Source: Stenotrophomonas maltophilia (lineage in GTDB: Bacteria; Pseudomonadota; Gammaproteobacteria; Xanthomonadales; Xanthomonadaceae). Taken from it: a stretch of DNA of 64,000 nucleotides. A model generated the notes under the pieces. The model ran no database searches, had not been told where the DNA came from, and saw nothing but the letters and a program-made list of their open reading frames with translations. Position numbers and translations under genes: made by a program. Each line of letters starts with the position of its first letter. Within the stretch, counting starts at the first letter, position 1. Shown here one piece after another: positions 54,850-64,000 of the stretch. The stretch spans positions 350,001 to 414,000 of the forward strand of contig NZ_CP015612.1 in the NCBI RefSeq assembly GCF_002138415.1, read 5' to 3'.

Positions 54850-55602
54850 ATGAACACCTCCACGCCTGCGCCGTCGCGCGCCATCGGCCTGGTCGGTTTT
54901 GACGGTGACGATACGCTGTGGAAGAGCGAGGACTACTACCGCAAGGCCGAGCAGGATTACCTTGACCTGCTGTCGCGCTACGTCGACGTGCATGACACCC
55001 AGACCGCGCGTCACCTGCTGGACGTTCAGCAGCGCCACCTGGGGACCTTCGGCTACGGCGTGAAGAGCATGACCCTGTCGATGATCGAAGCGGCCATCGA
55101 CATCACCGGCCAGCGCATCGAGGCCAAGGACATCCAGCGCATTCTGGATATCGGTCACGACACCCTGCGCCATCCGGTCGAGCTGATCGACGGTGTGCGC
55201 GAAGCCGTGGCGGCCATCGCCGAGCACTACCCGGTAGTGCTGATCACCAAGGGCGATCTGTTCCACCAGGAAGCCAAGATCAAGGTCGCCAACCTGGCCG
55301 AGCTGTTCCCGCGCATCGAGATCGTTTCCGAGAAAGACCCGGAAACCTACGCCCGCGTGCTGGCCGAATTCGACCTACCGATGCAGCGCTTCGTGATGGT
55401 CGGCAACTCGCTGCGCTCGGACATCGAGCCGGTGGTGACCCTGGGTGGCTGGGGCGTGCATACCCCGTGTGCAGTGACCTGGGCCCACGAGACCCAGCAT
55501 GGCGTGGCCGACGACGAACCGCGCATGGTCACCGCCGACACCGCCCACGATTGGCCGGCCGCATTGGCGGCGATCGAGGCCAAGGCCTCGGCGGCGGCCT
55601 GA
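54850..55602 (+). CDS. HAD family hydrolase
   Basis: This 250-residue cytoplasmic enzyme probably removes phosphate from a small metabolite. Haloacid-dehalogenase motif I is GFDGDDTLW, with the nucleophile D18 and acid D20. Motif II is the Thr in VVLITKGDLF. Motif III is the Lys in HQEAKIKVANL and motif IV lies in MVGNSLRSDIEPV. The cap domain is helical (about residues 25-120). Substrate not inferable. It starts 32 bases after the terminator of the EF-hand gene and ends 31 bases before the next start. Confidence 0.92.
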   Translation: MNTSTPAPSRAIGLVGFDGDDTLWKSEDYYRKAEQDYLDLLSRYVDVHDTQTARHLLDVQQRHLGTFGYGVKSMTLSMIEAAIDITGQRIEAKDIQRILDIGHDTLRHPVELIDGVREAVAAIAEHYPVVLITKGDLFHQEAKIKVANLAELFPRIEIVSEKDPETYARVLAEFDLPMQRFVMVGNSLRSDIEPVVTLGGWGVHTPCAVTWAHETQHGVADDEPRMVTADTAHDWPAALAAIEAKASAAA

Positions 55603-55633
55603 CAGGGCGCGGCGGCTGCGGCAGAATCGGGGC

Positions 55634-56122
55634 ATGAACCTCCGACTGCGCGCGCTGTTGTTGTCCCTGCTGCTGGTGCCGGCCACCGTGCTGGCCCAGC
55701 AGACCGCCGAGCGTTCGGCGGCCTACGCGGTGGAAACCGGTGACAGCTGGGTCGATGCCCAGCTGCAGGACATCAACCACTACGCCGAACGCTACCCGGA
55801 TGCCTTTCTCGATGAGGTATCGCGCTATGCCGACGTGCCCCGTGGCTACATCAGCGCGCTGTTCACCACCCATGGCTGGCAGGCCGGGGACATCTATTTC
55901 GCCTGCTTCTGGGCCAAGGCCAGCGGCCAGACCTGCCGCGACAGCGTGCGCGCCTTCAGCCAGGACCCGGACGGCGGCTGGGAAGCGGTGGTGAAGCGGA
56001 TGCCCACCAGGCCGGACAACCTGCATTACCGGGCCGTGCGCCACGCCATCGTGGCCAGCTACCAGCACTGGGACCGGCCGATCACCCTGGATGCCACCCT
56101 GAAGCGCCAGCTCAAGCGGTAG
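55634..56122 (+). CDS. Exported protein of unknown function
   Basis: The 162-residue precursor has a signal peptide (LRALLLSLLLVPATVLAQQ). The mature part is soluble and helical with SWVDAQLQDINHYAERYPDA, RGYISALFTTHGWQAGDIYF and two cysteines (YFACFW and GQTCRDSV) that could pair. I do not recognise the family by name. It is likely co-transcribed with the HAD gene. The stop codon TAG is inside a GTAG repeat. Confidence 0.75.
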   Translation: MNLRLRALLLSLLLVPATVLAQQTAERSAAYAVETGDSWVDAQLQDINHYAERYPDAFLDEVSRYADVPRGYISALFTTHGWQAGDIYFACFWAKASGQTCRDSVRAFSQDPDGGWEAVVKRMPTRPDNLHYRAVRHAIVASYQHWDRPITLDATLKRQLKR

Positions 56123-56192
56123 TGCCGGCCGCTGGCCGGCAATTGCACCCTTCCAGGCATCCGGAGATTGCCGGCCAGCGGCCGGCACTGCC
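56119..56192. repeat. SMAG dimer at a stop codon
   Basis: GTAGTGCCGGCC-GCT-GGCCGGCA faces a copy GCCGGCC-AGC-GGCCGGC followed by ACTGCC. The left GTAG contains the stop codon of the preceding gene (56120-56122). Confidence 0.85.
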
Positions 56193-56288
56193 GGATTGTT
56201 TCATGTTGCTCTGCATATCGCCGCCACCGCGCGCTCCGGCGACAATACGGGTCCGAGCTGTTCCCCCGTTCCCGTAATCGAGTGACTG

Positions 56289-57653
56289 ATGAGCGCCTCT
56301 TTCGTTTCGCCTGATGTGATCCGCCGCCTGTTCGCACAGGCCATGTCCCGCATGTACCGCACCGAAGTGCCGCTGTACGGCACGCTGGTGGAACTGGTGG
56401 AGCGGATCAACGCGCAGGTGCTGGAGCAGGACCCCGCTCTGGCCGCGCAGCTGAAGCGCAACGACGAGCGCGCACGCCTGGACGAAGAGCGTCATGGCGC
56501 GATCCGCGTCGGCACCGTGCAGGAACTGGCGACGCTGCGCCGCCTGTTCGCCGTGATGGGCATGTACCCGGTCGGCTACTACGACCTGTCGGTCGCGGGC
56601 GTGCCGGTGCATTCCACCGCGTTCCGCCCGCTCACCGGCGCGGCGCTGGCGCAGAATCCGTTCCGCGTGTTCACCTCGCTGCTGCGCTTGGAGCTGATCG
56701 AAGACGAAGCGCTGCGTGCTGAATCGGCGAAGATCCTTGCGCGCCGCCGCATCTTCACCGACGGCGCGCTGGCACTGATCGACCAGGCCGAGCGTGACGG
56801 CGGCCTGTCGCAGGCCGATGCCGAACGCTTCGTCGACGAAGCGCTGGAAACCTTCCGCTGGCACGGCGATGCCACCGTCGACCTGCCGACCTACCACGCG
56901 CTGCACAACGCGCATCGCCTGGTGGCCGACGTGGTCAGCTTCCGTGGCCCGCACATCAACCACCTGACCCCGCGTACGCTGGACATCGACGCTGCGCAGG
57001 CGGCGATGATCGAACACGGCATGGCGGCCAAGGCGGTGATCGAGGGCCCGCCGCGCCGCGCCTGCCCGATCCTGCTGCGCCAGACCAGCTTCAAGGCACT
57101 TGAAGAGGCCGTGCATTTCCCGGGCGGCGAAGGCGGCGATGCCGGCACCCATACCGCGCGCTTCGGCGAGATCGAACAGCGCGGCCTTGCGCTCACCCCG
57201 AAGGGCCGCGCGCTGTACGACCAGCTGCTGTCGCAGGCACGCGATGCCGGTGGCGAAGGCAGTACCGGTGGCGACTACGGCCAGCGCCTGCAGGCGGTGT
57301 TCGCCAGCTTCCCGGATGACCACGACACGTTGCGCCAGGAAGGCCTGGGCTACTACCGCTACCAGCTGACCGACGCCGGCCGCGCCGCGCCGGAGCGTGT
57401 GGCTGATCTGCCGGCCGAAGTGCTGGTGGCCGCCGGCCTGGCCACCGCCGACCCGATCGTCTACGAGGATTTCCTGCCGGTCAGTGCCGCGGGCATCTTC
57501 CAGTCGAACCTGGGCGGTGAAGAACAGCGTGCCTATGCCGCGCATGCCAACCGTGAGGCTTTCGAGCAGGCGCTGGGCGTGGCGGTGAATGACGAGTTCG
57601 AGATCTACGAGCGGCTGCAGGCTGAGTCGCTGGCGGCGCTGCGCACCGCGTGA
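56289..57653 (+). CDS. DUF1338 / 2-oxoadipate dioxygenase-decarboxylase family protein (YdcJ/HglS type)
   Basis: HglS-type enzymes use iron and oxygen to turn 2-oxoadipate into 2-hydroxyglutarate in lysine breakdown; plant and bacterial relatives share the fold. The 454-residue protein matches the family through PLYGTLVELVERINAQ, MGMYPVGYYDLS with the following AGVPVHSTAFRP, ALHNAHRLVADVVSFRGPHI and PRRACPILLRQTSF. Histidines in HSTAFRP and HINHLTPR are candidate metal ligands. No other lysine-degradation gene is adjacent, so the substrate is inferred from the family only. Confidence 0.85.
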   Translation: MSASFVSPDVIRRLFAQAMSRMYRTEVPLYGTLVELVERINAQVLEQDPALAAQLKRNDERARLDEERHGAIRVGTVQELATLRRLFAVMGMYPVGYYDLSVAGVPVHSTAFRPLTGAALAQNPFRVFTSLLRLELIEDEALRAESAKILARRRIFTDGALALIDQAERDGGLSQADAERFVDEALETFRWHGDATVDLPTYHALHNAHRLVADVVSFRGPHINHLTPRTLDIDAAQAAMIEHGMAAKAVIEGPPRRACPILLRQTSFKALEEAVHFPGGEGGDAGTHTARFGEIEQRGLALTPKGRALYDQLLSQARDAGGEGSTGGDYGQRLQAVFASFPDDHDTLRQEGLGYYRYQLTDAGRAAPERVADLPAEVLVAAGLATADPIVYEDFLPVSAAGIFQSNLGGEEQRAYAAHANREAFEQALGVAVNDEFEIYERLQAESLAALRTA

Positions 57654-57655
57654 GG

Positions 57656-57682
57656 GTAGAGCCGGCCAGCGGCCGGCTCTAC
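57656..57682. repeat. Palindromic GTAG...CTAC unit
   Basis: GTAGAGCCGGCC-AGC-GGCCGGCTCTAC is a perfect 12-bp stem with 3-base loop, directly behind the previous stop. Confidence 0.88.
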
Positions 57683-57697
57683 CCCATGTCCGTACCT

Positions 57698-57737
57698 GGG
57701 GTCAGATCCCTTTTCGGCAGAAAAGGGCTCTGACCCC
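57698..57737. repeat. GGGGTCAGA/TCTGACCCC hairpin repeat
   Basis: GGGGTCAGATCCCTTTTC faces GAAAAGGGCTCTGACCCC. It lies between convergent genes. Confidence 0.8.
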
Positions 57738-57745
57738 CAACGCAA

Positions 57746-59260
57746 TCAGCCCTTCATCGTGCCGGTATCCAGCCAACGCTGGTGCCACGACAGCGCTTCC
57801 GGCAGCAGATGCGGGGTGTGCTTGCCGTAGCTCTCGCGGCTGGCGCGGTCGAAGTAGTCCTGCAGCTGCGGGCGGAAATCCGGGTGCGCGCAGTTGTCGA
57901 TCAGCACCTGCGCGCGCTTGCGCGGGGTCAGGCCGCGCAGGTCGGCCAGGCCCTGTTCGGTGACGATCACCGACACGTCGTGCTCGGTGTGGTCGACATG
58001 GCTGGCCATCGGCACGATCGCCGAGATGGTGCCGTTCTTGGCAGTGGACGGGCTCAGGAACGCCGACAGGAAACCGTTGCGGGCAAAGTCACCGGAACCG
58101 CCGATGCCGTTCATGATCCGCGTGCCCATCACGTGCGTCGAATTGACGTTGCCGTAGATGTCCACCTCGATCATGCCGTTCATGCCGATGCAGCCGAGGC
58201 GGCGTACCAGTTCCGGATGGTTGGAGATTTCCTGCGTGCGCATGATGATGCGCTCGCGGTAGAAATCGATGTTCTCCTTGAACGTCTCGTTGGCCTGCGG
58301 GCTCAACGCGAAGCCGGTGCACGAGGCGTAGCTCAGCACGCCGTCGCGCAGCAGGTCGAGCATGCCGTCCTGGATCACTTCGGTGAACGCGGCCAGGTCG
58401 CGGAAACCGCTCTTGGCCAGGCCGGCCAGCACCGCATTCGGAATGTTGCCCACGCCCGACTGCAGCGGCAGCAGGTTCGGCGGGAGGCGGCCCTTCTTCA
58501 CCTCGTGCTTGAGGAACTCGATCAGGTGCGAAGCGATCTGTTCGCTGGTTGCATCGATCGGGCTGAACGGGCTGTTGCGGTCCGGGCCGTTGGTGCGCAC
58601 CACGGCCACGATCTTGTCCGGGTCGCAGCGCAGCGCGGTGTCGCCGATGCGGTCGTTGGCGTTGACCAGCGGAATCGGCTTGCGGTGCGGCGGCAGCGCG
58701 GTGCCGTAGTAGATGTCATGCATGCCGTCGACGCCGGCCGGCTGCCATTCGTTGACCTCGACGATCACCTTCTTGGCCAGGTCCAGCCAGGTCTTGTTGT
58801 TGCCCACCGAGGTGGAGGGCACCAGCGAGCCATCTTCGCGGATGGCCGAGACTTCGATCACGGCGGTATCGATTTCGCCATAGAAGCCGAACCACACGTG
58901 CTGGGCCACGTGGCTGAGGTGGATGTCGATGTAATCCAGCTTGCCCTCGTTGATGCGGTTGCGCGCATCCGGGTCGCTCTGGAACGGCATGCGCATGGCG
59001 ATGCCATCGGCCTTGGCCAGCGCGCCATCGAGTTCCGGCGCGGTGGAGGCGCCAGTCATCAGGCTGATCTGGAAGGGCTGGCCCTGGGCGTGCACCGCTT
59101 CGATGCGGCGGGCCAGTTCCACGGGGACGGCCTTGGGATACCCGGAGCCGGTAAAGCCGCTCATGGCCACCGTTTCACCGGGCTGGATCAGCGCGGCTGC
59201 GGCCTCTGCGGAGACCACGCGGTCACGGAGACGCGCGTTGGCGATGCGATCAACAGACAT
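57746..59260 (-). CDS. Acetyl-CoA hydrolase/CoA-transferase family protein (succinate CoA-transferase type)
   Basis: Members move CoA between acyl groups, such as acetyl- or propionyl-CoA and succinate. The 504-residue protein has both domains of the class I CoA-transferase fold. Typical phrases are [14 protein letters not shown] near the N-terminus, [24 protein letters not shown], [36 protein letters not shown] and [15 protein letters not shown]. The catalytic glutamate is probably in the middle region, but I cannot fix its number by eye. The [20 protein letters not shown] wording matches the succinate-CoA:acetate group. It is monocistronic and followed by a hairpin repeat. Confidence 0.9.
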   Translation of the reverse strand: MSVDRIANARLRDRVVSAEAAAALIQPGETVAMSGFTGSGYPKAVPVELARRIEAVHAQGQPFQISLMTGASTAPELDGALAKADGIAMRMPFQSDPDARNRINEGKLDYIDIHLSHVAQHVWFGFYGEIDTAVIEVSAIREDGSLVPSTSVGNNKTWLDLAKKVIVEVNEWQPAGVDGMHDIYYGTALPPHRKPIPLVNANDRIGDTALRCDPDKIVAVVRTNGPDRNSPFSPIDATSEQIASHLIEFLKHEVKKGRLPPNLLPLQSGVGNIPNAVLAGLAKSGFRDLAAFTEVIQDGMLDLLRDGVLSYASCTGFALSPQANETFKENIDFYRERIIMRTQEISNHPELVRRLGCIGMNGMIEVDIYGNVNSTHVMGTRIMNGIGGSGDFARNGFLSAFLSPSTAKNGTISAIVPMASHVDHTEHDVSVIVTEQGLADLRGLTPRKRAQVLIDNCAHPDFRPQLQDYFDRASRESYGKHTPHLLPEALSWHQRWLDTGTMKG

Positions 59261-59341
59261 GACGACAGTGTTTCTGGGGGGAAAGCCGATTATCGGCCAT
59301 CCTCATGCGTACGGGGGGTTCTACCTTCGTGGAATGGCTTT

Positions 59342-59486
59342 TCCCCCAGGGGCTCACCCATACCCGCCGGTTCTGTTTTGCAGTGCAGCGTGCAAAGTGG
59401 TTTCGCAGCCCGCACGATGGCCCTGCATCCCGACGTGGGGGAGGGAGCAGAGCCCGCTGGCAGTTCGCTGCAAGCGGGCTTTTTTA
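59342..59486 (+). ncRNA. Candidate structured RNA with intrinsic terminator, low confidence
   Basis: A plus-strand terminator (AGCCCGCT ... AGCGGGCTTTTTT, 59450-59486) has no gene in front of it: the nearest plus-strand gene is 1.8 kb away and the nearest gene points the other way. Upstream bases can form a closing stem TCCCCCA (about 59344-59350) with TGGGGGA (about 59436-59442). The promoter is not clear. Confidence 0.3.
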
Positions 59487-59525
59487 TTGCCTGTCGTCCA
59501 GTATGAATACGCGGCTCCCATCGGA

Positions 59526-59622
59526 GGTCGGATCCTTTTGCCACAGGCAAAAGGCTCTGACCCGCGCAGTGTCAGCAATCTCGGGTCGGAGCCCTTCGCC
59601 GTTGGCAAAGGGATCCGACCCC
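59526..59622. repeat. Two GGGTCGGA/TCTGACCC hairpin repeats
   Basis: The first unit (59526-59563) is GGTCGGATCCTTTTGCC ... GGCAAAAGGCTCTGACCC. The second (59583-59622) is GGGTCGGAGCCCTTCGCC ... GGCAAAGGGATCCGACCCC. They share end sequences but differ in loop. The second ends 14 bases before the glnE start. Confidence 0.82.
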
Positions 59623-59636
59623 GCGAGAATCGAGGC

Positions 59637-62432
59637 ATGACCCTCGCCCCCGCTGACCTGCCCGCCTCCCTGCAGCCCCTTGTCGACCGCGCCCTGGCGC
59701 GCCTGGCCCAGGTCCTGCCCGAGCCCGTTCCTGCCGAACTGCTGCCGCTGCTGACCCGACTGGCGGTGGCCAGCGACTTCGCGCTGGACACCCTGGTGCG
59801 GCAACCGGCGCTGCTGGCGCAGCTGGCTACCCCCGGCTGCCCGCCGATCCCACCACCGGTGCTCGATCCTCTGCAGCCCAGCGACTGGCCGGCGCAGATA
59901 CGGCGCTGGCGCACCGCGATGTCCACACGGCTGATCTGGCGCGACCTGGCCGGCCTCGACGACGTGCCGCAGACCCTCGCCGGTGCCACCACCTTGGCCG
60001 AGGACTGCCTGCGGCTGGCACTGGATGCCCTGCAGCAGGAATTCGCCCAGCGCCATGGCGTCATCGCCGATGAACACGGCAACCCACAGCAGCTGGTGGT
60101 GTTCGGCCTCGGCAAGCTTGGCGGTGGCGAGCTCAACTTCAGTTCCGATGTGGACCTGGTTTACGCCTATTCGCAGGGCGGTGAATCCGATGGACCGCGT
60201 CCGTTGGCGGCCGAAGAGTATTTCGCCCGTCTCGGCCAGCGCTTGGCCAAGCTGCTGGACGAGACCACTGTCGATGGCTTCAGCCACCGCGTCGACCTGC
60301 GCCTGCGCCCGTTCGGCAGCGCCGGTCGGGTCGCGCTGTCGTTCGCGGCGATGGACCAGTATTTCCAGCGCGAGGGCCGCGACTGGGAACGCTATGCCTG
60401 GCTGAAGGCGCGCGCGGTGGCCGGTGACATCGATGCCGGTGAGGCGTGGCTGCAGACCCTGCGCCCGTTCGTGTACCGCCGCTACCTGGACTTCACCGCG
60501 CTGGACGGCCTGCGCGAGATGAAGGCGGCGATCACCGCCGAAGTCGCGCGCCGTGAACTGCACGACGACATCAAGCGCGGCGCCGGTGGCATCCGCGAAA
60601 TCGAATTCCTGTGCCAGGCGCTGCAGCTGATCCGCGGTGGTCGCGAACCGGCACTGCGCGAACGCCGCCTGCTGGTGGCGCTGGACGCGCTGGTCGCCGC
60701 CGGGCAGATCGCCCCCGAAGATGGCAGCGCGCTGCGCGAGGCCTACCTGTTCCTGCGCCGGCTGGAAAACCGCCTGCAGATGCTGCGCGATGCGCAGACC
60801 CACGTGCTGCCCAGCGATGCGCTGGACCGCGAGCGCATCGCCGTCGGCCTCGGCTATCCGGACTGGGACGTGCTGCGCGCGGCGCTGGCCGTGCAGCAGG
60901 CACGGGTCAGTACCGAGTTCGCTGCGCTGCTGGCGCCGCGCAAGGGCCAGGCCGCGCCCGATGCACTGGCCAACTACTGGCGCAGCTTGCCCGACGGCAG
61001 CAACGCACCGCTGCTGGCCGAAGCCGGCTTCCTCGATGCCAACGGCGCCGACCAGTCATTGCGTGATTTCGCCCAGGGCACCGGCGTGAAGTCACTGTCC
61101 GACGCCGCGCGTGCGCGGCTGGATCGCGTGCTGCCGGCACTGCTGCATGCCGCCACGCGTTCGCCCCAGCCCGACGCCGCGCTCAAGCGCGTGCTTGGCC
61201 TGCTGCAGGCGGTGCTGCGCCGGACCAGCTATCTCGCGCTGCTGGACGAACAACCGAGTGCATTGGCGCGCCTGGTCGATGTGCTGGCGCGCAGTGCGCT
61301 GCTGGCCGAGCGGTTGGCCGCGTATCCGCTGCTGCTGGACGAACTGCTGGACGTGCGCGTGTCCGGGCCGATGCCGGATGCCGCCGGCATGCTGGCCGAG
61401 TGCCAGCAGGTGCTGGCGGTGGAAGATCCCGAATCCGCGCTGCGCTGGCTCAACGAAACGCGGCTGGCGCTCAGCTTCCGCATGGCGATGGCTACGCTGG
61501 ATGGCCGCCAAGGCGCGGTGGACAGCACCCGGCAACTGGCCGAACTGGCGCAGGTGGTGGTGGTCACCGTGTTGGCGATGGCCGAAGCGGACATGCGCGC
61601 CGCACACGGCGAGATTCCCGGCGGGCGCTTCGCGATCATCGGCTACGGCAGCCTCGGTGGGCTTGAACTGGGCTTCGGTTCCGACCTGGACCTGGTGTTC
61701 CTGCACGACAACCCGGCCGGCGTGGATGCCAGCAATGGCGCGCGTCCGCTGGAGCCGGGGCGCTGGTATGCGCGCCTGGCGCAGAAGGTGATGGCGCTGC
61801 TCGGTGCGGTCACCGCTGCCGGCCGCCTGTACGACATCGATGTGCGCCTGCGCCCGGATGGTGGCAAGGGTTCGCTGGTGTCTTCGCTGGCCAGTTACAC
61901 CGAATACCAGCGCGAACGCGCGTGGACCTGGGAACACCAGGCGCTGGTGCGCGCGCGTGGCGTGGCCGGCGATGCCAGCCTGCTGGCCGATTTCGAACGG
62001 GTGCGTGCACAGACGCTGGGGCGCGAGCGCGACATGGGTGTGCTGTATGCCGACGTGCTGAAGATGCGCGGCCGCATGCGCACCGAACTGGACCGCAGCG
62101 ATGCCGCACGGCTGGACCTGAAGCAGGGTGCTGGCGGCGTAGTGGACCTGGAGTTCCTGCTGCAGACCGGCGTGCTGGCGCGCAGTGCGCAGCATGCGGC
62201 GCTGCTGCAGCCTCGCGATACGCCGTCGTTGATCGATGCGTTGGCCGTTGCTGGTTTCCTGCCGGAAGACACGGCGCAGGCATTGCATGGAGCACATGCC
62301 ACGCTGCTGGACGTGGGCCTGGCCTGCACCCTGGACCGGCGCCCGCGACTGGCACCGACCACGCCCGCGATTGAAGACGCGTGTGCGGCGATTACGGCGG
62401 CGTGCAGAGCTGCAGAGCTGCCGTTCGCCTGA
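59637..62432 (+). CDS. glnE: Bifunctional glutamine synthetase adenylyltransferase / adenylyl-removing enzyme
   Basis: GlnE adds or removes AMP on glutamine synthetase in answer to nitrogen status. The 931-residue protein, started at [13 protein letters not shown] behind GAGG, has the N-terminal (removing) nucleotidyltransferase site [20 protein letters not shown] at about 150-170. The second (transferase) site [20 protein letters not shown] is at about 665-685. Conserved phrases [20 protein letters not shown] and [17 protein letters not shown] are also present. Length fits the family (about 945 in E. coli). An in-frame extension upstream to 58941 is not coding. No partner genes are nearby. 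Confidence 0.97.
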   Translation: MTLAPADLPASLQPLVDRALARLAQVLPEPVPAELLPLLTRLAVASDFALDTLVRQPALLAQLATPGCPPIPPPVLDPLQPSDWPAQIRRWRTAMSTRLIWRDLAGLDDVPQTLAGATTLAEDCLRLALDALQQEFAQRHGVIADEHGNPQQLVVFGLGKLGGGELNFSSDVDLVYAYSQGGESDGPRPLAAEEYFARLGQRLAKLLDETTVDGFSHRVDLRLRPFGSAGRVALSFAAMDQYFQREGRDWERYAWLKARAVAGDIDAGEAWLQTLRPFVYRRYLDFTALDGLREMKAAITAEVARRELHDDIKRGAGGIREIEFLCQALQLIRGGREPALRERRLLVALDALVAAGQIAPEDGSALREAYLFLRRLENRLQMLRDAQTHVLPSDALDRERIAVGLGYPDWDVLRAALAVQQARVSTEFAALLAPRKGQAAPDALANYWRSLPDGSNAPLLAEAGFLDANGADQSLRDFAQGTGVKSLSDAARARLDRVLPALLHAATRSPQPDAALKRVLGLLQAVLRRTSYLALLDEQPSALARLVDVLARSALLAERLAAYPLLLDELLDVRVSGPMPDAAGMLAECQQVLAVEDPESALRWLNETRLALSFRMAMATLDGRQGAVDSTRQLAELAQVVVVTVLAMAEADMRAAHGEIPGGRFAIIGYGSLGGLELGFGSDLDLVFLHDNPAGVDASNGARPLEPGRWYARLAQKVMALLGAVTAAGRLYDIDVRLRPDGGKGSLVSSLASYTEYQRERAWTWEHQALVRARGVAGDASLLADFERVRAQTLGRERDMGVLYADVLKMRGRMRTELDRSDAARLDLKQGAGGVVDLEFLLQTGVLARSAQHAALLQPRDTPSLIDALAVAGFLPEDTAQALHGAHATLLDVGLACTLDRRPRLAPTTPAIEDACAAITAACRAAELPFA

Positions 62433-62500
62433 GCGGCGGATGGCGGAGGTCTGCAGTTGGCACCTACCGGATCAATGATCTGACCGTTGGCCTGCTGTTG

Positions 62501-63252
62501 GTAGGTGCCAACCTTGGTTGGCACAACCCATCAGCGTTCATGACCCCGGCAACAGCGTGCCAACCAAGGTTGGCACCTACCAGAGCTATGGCCTGGCGAT
62601 GACCTGCTGTTGGTGGGTGCCAACCTTGGTTGGCACAATCCATCAGTGTTCATGACCCCGGCAACAGCGTGCCAACCAAGGTTGGCACCTACCAGAGCTA
62701 TGGCCTGGCGATGACCTGCTGTTGGTGGGTGCCAACCTTGGTTGGCACAATCCGTCAGCGTTCATGACCCCGGCAACAGCGTGCCAACCAAGGTTGGCAC
62801 CTACCAGAGCTATGGCCTGGCGATGACCTGCCGTTGGTAGGTGCCAACCAAGGTTGGCACAACCCGTCAGCGTTCATGACCCCGGCAACAGCGTGCCAAC
62901 CAAGGTTGGCACCTACCAGAGCTATGGCCTGGCGATGACCTGCTGTTGGTGGGTGCCAACCTTGGTTGGCACAACCCATCAGCGTTCATGACCCCGGCAA
63001 CAGCGTGCCAACCAAGGTTGGCACCTACCAGAGCTATGGCCTGGCGATGACCTGCTGTTGGTGGGTGCCAACCTTGGTTGGCACAATCCGTCAGCGTTCA
63101 TGACCCCGGCAACAGCGTGCCAACCAAGGTTGGCACCTACCAGAGCTATGGCCTGGCGATGACCTGCTGTTGGTGGGTGCCAACCTTGGTTGGCACAATC
63201 CGTCAGCGTTCATGACCCCGGCAACAGCGTGCCAACCAAGGTTGGCACCTAC
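62501..63252. repeat. Seven-unit 112-bp tandem array of GTAG-type hairpin pairs
   Basis: The same landmark (TCAGCGTTCATGACCCCGGC, one unit with a C-to-T change) recurs at 62531, 62643, 62755, 62867, 62979, 63091 and 63203, an exact 112-base period. Each unit holds two facing hairpins with CCAACC/GGTTGG arms, one headed GTAG or GTGG and one ending CTAC. Units are nearly identical, with changes in the loop (CCTTGG or CCAAGG), the head (GTAGG or GTGGG) and a few other bases. It fills most of the 834 bases between glnE and the next gene. The array is not CRISPR: there are no variable spacers. Confidence 0.93.
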
Positions 63253-63266
63253 CAGGGCGACGCCGG

Positions 63267-63827
63267 TCAGCTGGTCGTGCGCAGCGGCGCCATCTTCCAC
63301 AACAACGCGCGGAACGGGGCCAGCAGACAGACGCCGATCGCCAGCTTCACCGCCAGGTCGCCCGCTGCCCAGCTCACCCACGGCAGGGCGGAACCGGCAA
63401 ACGCGATCGACCAGAAAATGGTGGTATCCACCGTCGCGCTGCAGGTGGTGGCCACCATCGGTGCGCGCCACCAGCTGCCACGGCGCAGGCGGTCGAACAC
63501 GGTGATGTCCAGCAGCTGCGCCACGATGAAGGCCGAGCACGAGGCGATGGCGATGCGCGGGGTGGCCACCCAGATCGACAGCAGCACCGCCACCGCGAAA
63601 CCGATCCACGCCACGCGGCGCGCCGGGCCCGGGCCGAAGCGGCGGTTGATCAGATTGCTGACCAGGAACGCGACCGGATAGCTGAAGGCACCCCAGGTCA
63701 ACCAATCGTTGATCGGGTACTGCACCAGTACGTTGGACAGCAGCACCACCGCGCCCATCGCCAGTACCGCCAGTACCAAGGCACGCGGGGTCAGCGGGGC
63801 AAAAAGAGGGGCAGGACGCACGGACAT
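63267..63827 (-). CDS. VUT family / YhhQ-type queuosine precursor transporter
   Basis: YhhQ proteins take up queuosine precursors such as preQ0 and preQ1. The 186-residue protein has about six transmembrane helices with the family wording VLLSNVLVQYPINDWLTWGA, YPVAFLVSNLINRRFGP, ASCSAFIVAQLLDITVFDRL and TTCSATVDTTIFWSIAF. Its stop is 14 bases from the repeat array. Substrate assignment is from family only. Confidence 0.9.
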   Translation of the reverse strand: MSVRPAPLFAPLTPRALVLAVLAMGAVVLLSNVLVQYPINDWLTWGAFSYPVAFLVSNLINRRFGPGPARRVAWIGFAVAVLLSIWVATPRIAIASCSAFIVAQLLDITVFDRLRRGSWWRAPMVATTCSATVDTTIFWSIAFAGSALPWVSWAAGDLAVKLAIGVCLLAPFRALLWKMAPLRTTS

Positions 63828-63901
63828 GGCGAGCCAGGGGACACAGGGGATCGCCCATTATCCGCCCGGCACGCGGCAAAGCCAAAACCGGTTGTTCAGC
63901 T

Positions 63902-64000
63902 TTACAGCGCTTCGCTCATCACATCGCCAGCGGCATAGGCGGTGGGCACATAGGCCAACGCCTGGCCCTGCGCGCTCTTCACTGTCCAACCGGCACCTGC
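63902..64000 (-). CDS. C-terminal end of an unidentified gene (partial, runs off the right edge)
   Basis: On the minus strand an open frame enters at 64000 and ends with TAA at 63902-63904, giving AGAGWTVKSAQGQALAYVPT and twelve more residues to SEAL. The codon use is in line with neighbours and the frame is open for all 32 codons. The start lies outside the window, so the product cannot be named. Confidence 0.5.
   Translation of the reverse strand, partial: AGAGWTVKSAQGQALAYVPTAYAAGDVMSEAL

Larger units (their letters stand above)
59261..59636. other. 376-base gap before glnE: structured region, terminator-like hairpin and two hairpin repeats
   Basis: No protein gene is supported. A stretch at about 59340-59445 can close with TCCCCCA / TGGGGGA and is followed by a GCCCGCT...AGCGGGC hairpin with a T-run (59451-59486). 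Two GGTC(G)GA-bounded hairpins follow (59526-59563, 59583-59622). The region could encode an unannotated small RNA on the plus strand. Confidence 0.6.

Noticed and set aside
57782..59506. Open frame opposite the CoA-transferase gene
   Set aside because: Shadow frame; the minus-strand protein has clear family motifs throughout.
58941..59636. N-terminal extension of glnE
   Set aside because: The frame is open upstream, but it crosses the start of the divergent gene and two repeats; glnE length and family start fit 59637.
62501..63252. CRISPR array
   Set aside because: The repeat period is constant, but the units are near-identical over all 112 bases, without unique spacers, and no cas gene is nearby.

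Overview
The window is a 64 kb piece of a high-GC gammaproteobacterial chromosome that looks like Stenotrophomonas, probably the S. maltophilia group (Xanthomonadaceae). This rests on the gene content and on abundant GTAG-headed palindromic repeats (SMAG/REP type) between genes. A second hairpin family bounded by GGGTC(A/G)GA and T(C)TGACCC is also present. No tRNA, CRISPR array, prophage or intact insertion sequence was seen.

Layout. 1-1.7 kb: the 3' part of a 23S rRNA gene followed by two tandem 5S rRNA genes, each with its own terminator. 1.9-11.6 kb: an M28 peptidase lipoprotein, an 18-residue-repeat exported protein, EnvC and a CtpA-type protease, rhomboid protease, a FadL-type porin, and the pnuC-nadR NAD salvage pair. 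11.7-14.9 kb: bifunctional PutA. 15.2-23.7 kb: a complete aa3 cytochrome c oxidase cluster (DUF2244, ctaC, ctaD, a small membrane protein, ctaG, ctaE, SURF1, a CxxxC membrane protein, ctaA, ctaB). 23.9-27.7 kb: ChaN-like protein, two unrecognised exported proteins with lower GC, a bile-acid-symporter-family transporter and a small phosphatase-like protein. 27.7-32.5 kb: rpsU, gatB/yqeY-like, yihY and dnaG on the minus strand, divergent from tsaD. 32.5-40.2 kb: an Abi/HEPN-like gene, a candidate small RNA, folB, an MscS channel, a GH3 glycosidase with a LacI-type operator, a lipoprotein, a PQQ-type sugar dehydrogenase and YiaA.

40.6-53.4 kb is the most coherent accessory region. It encodes a permease, an L,D-transpeptidase-fold protein, a MurR/RpiR regulator, a dipeptide epimerase, an NlpC/P60 peptidase, a transglutaminase-like protein, a large TonB-dependent receptor, a beta-lactamase-fold serine hydrolase and a VanX-type D,D-dipeptidase. 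Together these read as a muropeptide or peptidoglycan-peptide scavenging locus. Two AT-rich palindromes sit in its divergent promoter and are candidate operators.

53.7-63.9 kb: small membrane and EF-hand proteins, a HAD hydrolase, a DUF1338/HglS-type dioxygenase, an acetyl-CoA hydrolase/CoA-transferase family enzyme, glnE, a seven-unit 112-bp tandem array of GTAG hairpins, a YhhQ-type transporter and the tail of a gene running off the right edge. All functions are read from sequence patterns and family knowledge; no database search was run.
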